Assembly: GCA_030141605.1 (NCBI GenBank)
Contig: JAQGDQ010000155.1
Location: 186,001-250,000 of the forward strand
Length of the DNA stretch: 64,000 bases
Source: Tubiluchus corallicola
Taxonomy: Eukaryota > Priapulida > Priapulimorpha > Priapulimorphida > Tubiluchidae
Direction of reading: 5' to 3'
The first letter of the stretch is position 1. Each line of letters starts with the position of its first letter. The notes beneath the pieces were generated by a model. It ran no database searches and was not told where the DNA came from. It was given only the letters and a program-made list of their open reading frames with translations. Positions 1-64,000 of the stretch are shown piece by piece. The position numbers and the translations under genes were made by a program.

Positions 1-56462
<56,462 letters not shown>

Positions 56463-56569
56463 CTAAAAACAAAAAACAAAATATAATGAATTAAAAACAC
56501 ACAACACAAAGTCCCAAAATCAATTTTTGACACGTGAAATTATGACTGCTTCGTTGTCATTTTTATTCA

Positions 56570-56645
56570 TTTTTTGAGAAGGAGCAGTGGCTGAGTGATC
56601 ACGGCGCTTGGTTGCTAATCTAGGGGTTCGAATCCCATCCCACAT
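56570..56645 (+). repeat. tRNA-derived SINE-like sequence
   Basis: GCAGTGGCTGAGTGATCACG (A-box-like, Ser/Leu type) and GGGGTTCGAATCCC (perfect B box). Not an intact tRNA. Confidence 0.5.
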
Positions 56646-57134
56646 AACAGGATTTCGCGAATGGGAAACATTCTTCTTCTTTGTCTTTTCATTCCTCAGC
56701 ACATGCATACACAGGATGAATACATGTGCCTAATTTATAAAGATATGAAATTAAAAATAAACAAAAACAGTACATTGACAAAATTACGTACTCATCTACG
56801 TCACATCACATAAATACCAATCCCAAAACCAATATCAATATAAAATATTTCAAAACGTAATGCTGTTAATCGAATTTTCGAAAGTAGACATTATTAGACT
56901 TTACAATTCAGGAGATAAAACTATAATCACATCTTCTGCGAATGCGAGAAAAGTTTGGTAAAAACAAATCAATACAAATCCAAGAATCACTGTAGCCATA
57001 TCTCAAATGGAACAACTTTATAATGCTATTATTAAAAATCTATTATAACCAACTCTGAGATTATTCCTAAGAGCTTTGTCAAAATTTAAGTACAAAGAAA
57101 AATAAGTGTTGACACAGTTTTTAATACATGTTTT

Positions 57135-57479
57135 TAAGCCTTTTCACAGTTTCGTTATGCGCACGCGCAGTTGCTGTAAGGTTAAGCGTACTACAACAAT
57201 GTGTCTTGACTACAACCGTCACGTGACCAAACCAAAACCGTTTGACATGTTAGCTCAGTAACGTTGTTTTATGTGGACTTCACTTAATTATGCAATAATC
57301 TGTGATTTTGCTTGGGATAATCTTGCTTGGGATCAAGAAAAAATGAACCAGCTAAGGTTCAAGCTAGCTGTTAAAACGGTTACTATTACAACAGCATGGG
57401 AGGTGAGTTGTCAAGTGGTACACTTAACCTTTGACCTTTTCGCGATCACCATCAATTGCTGGAACTGTGAAAAGGCTTA
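57135..57479. mobile_element. Inverted-repeat element A, copy 3 (complete)
   Basis: The termini TAAGCCTTTTCACAGTT and AACTGTGAAAAGGCTTA are perfect inverted repeats over 17 bp. Just inside, GGTTAAGCG and CACTTAACC continue the symmetry. 345 bp, no coding capacity. Same family as 31943-32338 and 12845-13196. Confidence 0.8.
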
Positions 57480-57989
57480 TTGCATAATCAAGCTATTAAT
57501 ACTTTCACAAAACGTTACATTATGTTAAATTACACTAAACAAAATCTGTACAGCGCTTTAATTATCTCTATAATAAAAAATGCAAATTAGCTTAATTTAA
57601 GTTAAAAATTGTTTTCAAACAAGTTTTTAAAAAGTGTCGATAGAAACTATAAAACTAAGTTTTCATAGGTAAGCCGTTCCACGCTTGTGGACCTGACACA
57701 ACAAAAGGTCTGTCACCAAAAAAATGGAATATATTTAGATTTCGCGACAAGATTTTTATTGTCATCAGATCTTAGACCACAGTTTGATATCTAATTTAGT
57801 TAAGCACTAGATTAGTAATTTGAGCATCATCACCTAAGTCAGAACCTACTACATGTCCATCATACTGTGCTTTTGCCCCAACAGGTGTGCCGTTGCCACG
57901 TTAATCCTGGCCAGAAGGTAAAAGTCTCAGTTTCTTACGTGAAAAATACAACTACTTATATTTACCAAGATTTCTCAGATCATTCCAAG

Positions 57990-58225
57990 TATTTACACCA
58001 CAGCAAGTAAAGAGAAACCTCCCAGCAATGATTGTAAGGATGCAATGGAAAGAGCAAATAAGAGCAAGTCATCAGCATACATAAGATAAACAGCCAAACG
58101 GTTGTCCAAGAGAGTTGGAATATTGTTAGGGTTAACACCAGTTGTTACTGTTGCAGTCCAGAAGAATTTCGGCAAGATTTGAGATTTCAACAATGCTGAT
58201 TTAGAAAAAGCATTTTTCTGCATTA
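57990..58225 (-). pseudogene. LINE reverse transcriptase fragment with YADD box
   Basis: The minus frame includes NNIPTLLDNRLAVYLMYADD and LLLFALSIASLQSLL, matching RT block C (YADD catalytic Asp pair) of non-LTR retrotransposons with the usual spacing to the following leucine-rich helix. The upstream part is truncated and the frame ends soon after. Non-functional. Confidence 0.7.
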
Positions 58226-58642
58226 TAAATTTACATTATTTCTTATAATTTGAATTTGGGTGTATCAAACTTGAAAAAGAGAGTAAACACATGTTTCACC
58301 ATTAGAAATGCATTTTTAAAGAAAACAATAGTCTGAGGGTCTTTTTGATATAACACAAACTTATGTTCTCATAAATACATCCATTTTTAAACAAGAACAA
58401 ATAGATTGATACTGAATACTAAAGGATATAAAGATATAGCTGCATCATTAAGATTTCTAAGAATTTGTTTTCTGTACTAGTAAACTGCTAGGAAATGTAA
58501 ATTTCAAATAACAGTGGAAATAGCATTGATCCTTGATGAACACCCACCTACAAGTTGAAAATGCCATTAAGGATTACAGTTTGTTCTCCAATATGCTTAA
58601 TTTAGAAGCCCTAAAGTTTTTAACACTTACTTGATTACGTAA

Positions 58643-59550
58643 AAATGGTAGTTATAGGAGAAGGACAAAAACTACAACTTTGTGATACCTTTCTGTTTTA
58701 CAGTTCACTTATCATGGCACTCAGTTGCAAAAGTGACCTACTGTTAAATCCAATAATGCATCAAGCTATCAAGCTAAAAGGAACCACTTGCAATAAAACT
58801 GAGGGATTATAAAAGGAATTAAGGATCACGAATGTATCGATACAGACTACCCGGAAGTGAATAAAACACAGTATTTTAAAGAAGTATTTCAGACTACCCG
58901 GAAGTGAAATACACGTGGCATTTAAAGGAGTATTTTGCTTAGAAGCATCCAAATACTAGCATATATATTTGACAATTTATTGAATTTACTGGTTGCAGGC
59001 AGTAGTAAAACTTTCTATAAACACGTACATTTCCCTTGAGTTAAAGCATTTTCTAATTGCATTTTGCAAATTGTGAACCTGAGGGTGGCGCCGCCAGAAA
59101 TGGTAGTTATAGGAGAAGGACAAAAACTACAACTTTGTGATACCTTTCTGTTTTACAGTTCACTTATCATGGCACTCAGTTGCAAAAGTGACCTACTGTT
59201 AAATCCAATAATGCATCAAGCTATCAAGCTAAAAGGAACCACTTGCAATAAAACTGAGGGATTATAAAAGGAATTAAGGATCACGAATGTATCGATACAG
59301 ACTACCCGGAAGTGAATAATACACAGTATTTTAAAGAAGTATTTCAGACTACCCGGAAGTGAAATACACGTGGCATTTAAAGGAGTATTTTGCTTAGAAG
59401 CATCCAAATACTAGCATATATATTTGACAATTTATTGAATTTACTGGTTGCAGGCAGTAGTAAAACTTTCTATAAACACGTACATTTCCCTTGAGTTAAA
59501 GCATTTTCTAATTGCATTTTGCAAATTGTGAACCTGAGGGCGGCGCCAGA
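58643..59550. repeat. 455-bp recent tandem duplication
   Basis: Copies 58643-59097 and 59098-59550 differ at only a few positions (for example AATAAAACAC / AATAATACAC and GGTGGCGCCGCC / GGCGGCGCC). Identical open frames in both copies have no family resemblance. Either recent duplication or an assembly artefact. Confidence 0.93.
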
Positions 59551-62500
59551 AATTAGAGTTAACTGCTATAAGAGGTAGTCAGACGCTATGCTTTTCTCTG
59601 GCAGTTAAATGGTAAGTAAGCTTTGTCTCCACTTGCCACCGGAGCATTTGCACAGAAATACCTTACAGATTTTCCGAAACTGGTGTCGATATTCAGGAAG
59701 GTTCACAGCTTACAAAAAGCTGTGCGGTGTGCGTCCCACCGCTTTGCGCTAGAGCTGTCCTGGATGTAAATGCATTTATCGAAATTAAAAAGGCCCTCGG
59801 AATTAACAATTTTAAATTTTGTAAAACCAGCCTGATCAGACGTTAGTTAATAGACAAACTACAGGAAGAGAAGAAGAATTCGGTGAGCATTTCATAGACA
59901 CTTCGTGTAAATACTAAAAATGGTTAATACTAAAAATGATAATTAATCAAACGTGAACTTTTTCATACAGTTCAGCACATTGCAAAATTAAATCCCCGAC
60001 GCTCAGTGACAGGACATACTCCGTGCAGATGGTTGTGACCAACATGGCGAGATCAGATCTTGTCCTTTAGGACAATCATCTAAGACAAGTCAATGAGCAG
60101 ACAGAACTGTATTAGGCTCTTAGATAGTGCATAAATGTCGTACTAAAACCAGGTAAATAACAATAGATAGTCTGGTGGATAAAATGTCAAAGAATGAATA
60201 TAATCAGCAGATACCCATCAATTTGCAAATCAGGCTTGGAGCTGCTTGTTATTGAACAGCCCCACTCGCTAAGCGCTACTTGGCTACTCAGTACTCTCTC
60301 AGATTACTCTGACTCACTCCATGAAAACAAATGTAACTACATCCATAATTATTACATCTGGAAGTCAAGTAATAGTTTAAGAAAATAAATCCGAGCGCGG
60401 ATTTGAACCAGGGACCTCTGACGTTACGTGCCAAATGCTTTATCATGTCACCAACCAACACTTAGTTTTACATTGAAATCAATAACGGAAGATTTCACGC
60501 ACTCGAGTCGGAATGATTTCCCAGTTTTTCTGAATTTAAGAAAATTACCACTAGGTTGTAGGATTGGAGTTATGACAAATTCTTCAGCAATTTTACTGCC
60601 TATTTGTCAATTGTGAGGAAGTTTTACACCATTGAGTGGCAGGGCGGTTAGGAACATTCATCAAATGAAGAGACTGTGTGAGAACCATTACAGAAAGTGA
60701 ACTAAACAACTAAATGCCAATAATGGTAGATAAAGATCTTACTTAAAACTACGAAACGTGATAAATGGATGCAAATCGTTTGCACACCGATTGCGCAATG
60801 TAAAAGAAGTTTTGACGGTCCTGCTTTTGATGGTTGAAGACCGAAACTTTACTTGTTATCAAGAATAATCTCCTAAGATGAGCCATTGAACTGGCAGAGA
60901 TGTTTCTTCCTTCAGGAAGGAAAACAGCAGGAGGCAATATGGTATAAGAAAAACCCTGCAAAGAATTTTCTAGCAGTCGCCCATTCACTTACTAACCGGG
61001 CACTGCTATACTTCACAGCCAGGTAGCTCTTGTTTTTTACACTCACAGCACATTGTAAACATTGTTCTTCATCGTACACGGTTGTATAACAGTTTCATTT
61101 TATGCCAGCTTTCTGAAGTGTTTCTTACTTGGTAATATACAATGGTGCTTCTACGATTATTACGTTTGCATCGCACATATAACAAAAATAACATCGTACA
61201 GAAAAGTGATTTGAGTACTGTTGGTTCATACGTAGTCATTTGTAGAGGGAGAGAGAGGGGTTTTTAAAGCTCATTTTTGAGCTCACTAATTACTCGTTCA
61301 CATTCATTATGTTCATTATTACGTAATTAGTTTGTTTAAAATTAATTAACCCAGTTACTTAAACTTAATTAGTTGTTTTGCTTCTTTCAATGTTTCAACG
61401 CTGTAAATTGTAATTATGAGATGTCAAATGTTTGTTTGTTTCTTTCTTTGATTGTTTGCATGTTTATTTTTACCTAGTAGTTCATTTCGTTCACCCATTG
61501 TTTATGTACTACATCTGGCCGCCAGTTCATTTGTTCATTTCGTTTGCCTACCCGTTCACCTGTTCAACCATTCATACATGTTCAATCAGTGTTTGTGCAG
61601 TGAAATCAATGTGTAGTATGTTCTACCAGTGAGTCCTCAAACTTCCATTAAGAATTCATACCTTTCTCGAAGCAGCAGTAAAGAGAAGTAAATATCAGAC
61701 TCTAGCAGCACAAAATGGTCTTGGTGCAAATACAAAATACCTGTGTTGTTCTGTGACGATAAAGTGTTACTGCTTAGTACATTACTAGTACTGATGTTTC
61801 TTACTCAACTGACTTTTGTTGCTTGTTTTACCACCCGTGTCTCTAGAGGTGTGAGAGGAAAAATATTTGTCAACTAGGTATGACGAAAGACAGTGTTCTC
61901 CTGATACAGCAGCACCAGCAGTAACCATCACAGATGCTAGATGCGTTGCCATGGTTATCGAGTCGCTCACGACTTCTCCCAGCACTCAGGCTAGTAAGAA
62001 TCATTCGTTTTGACGTTTTCACGGATAAGGCAAAACATTAGGTTTGCCGAGATTTAAAAGTTGTTACATCAGTGACTGGCTTGATATGTGCCTCTCACAG
62101 TTAGTAACAAAATCATTTCCAATTCATTATATTGCTTGGCTGAGCACTCTGCAAGAGAGAGTATTTATTACGTTGGCAGTTGCGGCAGAACCGAGACCTA
62201 GCTTAATAACGAGGATAACGCTTCCGAGGTGAAATGTTGAACCGGCAGCAGTCGATCCGTCAACAGGAGAAACAGAGTAAAGTAGCAGGTCAGATGAAAC
62301 TGTCCACAAGCAGTGTTACCAGTGGTCATCCATCCATTCACTAACAAAGCACAGCTTTGTTTAGCTAGTTCCCCAACCTTCAGCAAGTGATTTGACAAAG
62401 ACAGTCCTTGTTGGTTAAATGAGGGACCGCATCAAATACACTCACTGACTACTCACCCTCTTGAGTGATTAACTGACTAATAAACGGCTTGACCAATAGG

Positions 62501-63345
62501 CAGTTGACACCGTCACTCAAAACAGTCATGCTCCAGTTTGTCAGTGTTGAAAGATCGTGTGGACTAGGCATGACTCACTGACTTACCGATCACTTTATAA
62601 CACAGTGGAAGTCAACAAAACAAAATGATTTGAAAGTCTTTAAGCATTTCGAATTTAAGACTATTACTATCACAAAACAAGCCATTTCAACTACAAATGA
62701 TCAATTTCACTTAAAAGATCTGGTTATGATTCCTATAATCAAATCTCCCATCTTTTGCATTTCAACAAAACTGCATTTCATTAGTAAAATATTGAGATGA
62801 TCACTCCTATAATAAAGTCAGCAACTTTTCACAATCACGGTAATCATCATATCCAGAACAATACCGGATTTCCGCTTCAAAAACAACGACGGGTAGGAAT
62901 AACTGATTGGCTGTGCGTGCGCGATTAGGCAACATTGGACCTGTTCAGTAAATGAATAGGCGACCGACTGGAAAACCGTTTCCGGGTGGTTTCTCATGCA
63001 TGGGAAGACGGCTAAAACTGTCACCAATGTCTCATCTTAGATAAACATTCCAGGTACTTGATTAGGTTCCAGTCCCTAACAAGGAGTCCAGGGACAAATC
63101 AACTCCTTTCGGGTTACGTACTTTCTGTGAAGACAAAATTCTGTTACCACGTGCTCATCGATCTCAAATGCTAGCTCTTGAATGAGCGTGCCTTAACGTT
63201 GCAAATGTCGGTGATGACAAACCTCAACCAAAACAGCTCAACGCCTCATTCAAATACAATGACTAATGTAATGGCTTCTAATGTAATGTAGCGGTCTTAT
63301 GTAATAAGCCTCTCATATGTGCAGCTTATGAATAAGGGGTATGAA
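59551..63345. other. First visible intron, right part
   Basis: A B-box-bearing SINE-like piece on the minus strand at about 60388-60460 (GGTTCAAATCC). I searched for I S1 and N-terminal Cav1 motifs on the minus strand and found none. Confidence 0.5.
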
Positions 63346-63347
63346 TA

Positions 63348-63361
63348 CCCCCCCCCCCCCC
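63348..63361. repeat. Poly-C tract
   Basis: 14 C in a row. Confidence 0.95.
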
Positions 63362-63502
63362 AAGGCTGTTATTGAATAACTCATGCGTCTGCGAGGTTTC
63401 AAACTTTGAACATTTATTAAAAGGTCGATCCGAACGACACTGATAATTACGGCAACACCACAATGACAACAACCAGTGTTACACCAAAAGAAGAGAAAGA
63501 CC

Positions 63503-63682
63503 ATGATGGTGATGCTGACGATAACGATGATGATGATGATGATGATGATGACGACGACGACGACGATAATGATGGAGGAGATGATGGTGGTGGCGGTGAT
63601 GATGATGATGATGATAATGATGACGACGACGAGGACGATGATGATGATGATAACGAATAAGATAATGATGATAATGATGAGT
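63503..63682. repeat. (GAT)n trinucleotide-rich tract
   Basis: GATGATGATGAC runs; reading frames of Asp or Met on plus and Ile/Val on minus are by-products. Confidence 0.93.
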
Positions 63683-64000
63683 GGTTCTAAGACCGAATCA
63701 CAAGGGGTATAGAACAATCAAACGGTGGCGGTGAAGATGAAGGTGAATACACACCACTATGTCCACTATGTCTGACAAAGTGAAAGTGAACACACGCAGG
63801 GACTGTCATCACCATGTGCTAAATACACAGGAATCCTGCCAGATACGCAATTTAGTGTGCCATACACGAGTCATAATTACCTAGAGGTTGGACTAATCAC
63901 CTTCATGCTTTTGCCCATAATCACTGTTATTAAGCATCGCTAGTGACAGATGTAGACTGATTTTGTAAGGTAGCTGTGCAAGTAAGTAGGTAGTAAGTAA

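Noticed and set aside
56463-64000. Repeat I S1 or N-terminal exon of the channel
   Set aside because: Searched the minus strand for the WKPFE, FANCVALA and YTPFP type motifs with an acceptor and donor; none found, so these exons are taken to lie beyond the right edge.

Overview
The window is animal nuclear DNA, AT-rich and intron-dense. It holds one recognisable gene, on the minus strand: the pore-forming alpha-1 subunit of an L-type (Cav1) voltage-gated calcium channel. I traced 31 coding exons (v1 to v31, numbered 5' to 3' along the gene, so from high to low coordinates). Together they give 4086 nt, exactly 1362 codons, that splice in frame with GT-AG junctions. They start at repeat I S2 (v1, ends at 56462) and finish in the EF-hand-like/pre-IQ part of the C-terminus (v31, 853-949). 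The N-terminus with I S1, and the IQ motif with the distal C-terminus, are not in the window. The protein looks like an invertebrate Cav1 and the phylum cannot be fixed from this. All four selectivity-filter glutamates, the Cav-beta binding AID helix and the S4 arginine/lysine ladders are present.

Layout from right to left (5' to 3'): 63-56.5 kb is a long first intron with a LINE fragment, an inverted-repeat element and a 455-bp tandem duplication. Repeat I is 56.5-45.2 kb. The I-II linker with AID is 43.6-42.7 kb. Repeat II is 39.7-33.6 kb. The II-III linker is 33.2-31.4 kb. Repeat III is 29.4-19.9 kb. The III-IV linker and repeat IV are 18.6-1.7 kb, interrupted by a 9.9-kb intron (5903-15783) full of satellites. 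The proximal C-terminus is 1.8-0.85 kb.

The introns carry non-autonomous DNA transposons (TTAA-flanked, Tigger-like with TA target site, hAT-like with an 8-bp target duplication), decayed non-LTR retrotransposon pieces, tRNA-derived SINE-like sequences, several tandem arrays and many microsatellites.

The most unusual structure is the 1.56-kb array at 54786-56345. Its 30-bp unit is the last 23 coding bases of channel exon v1 plus the first 7 bases of the following intron, including GTAAGT. The functional 5' splice site is therefore the first unit of a 52-unit array in perfect 30-bp register, about 40 of which keep an exact GTAAGT. Read-through of the first donor gives an immediate in-frame TAA, so use of any downstream copy would truncate the channel at repeat I S3. 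This looks like a minisatellite born from an exon-intron junction, producing an array of decoy splice donors in an ion-channel gene.
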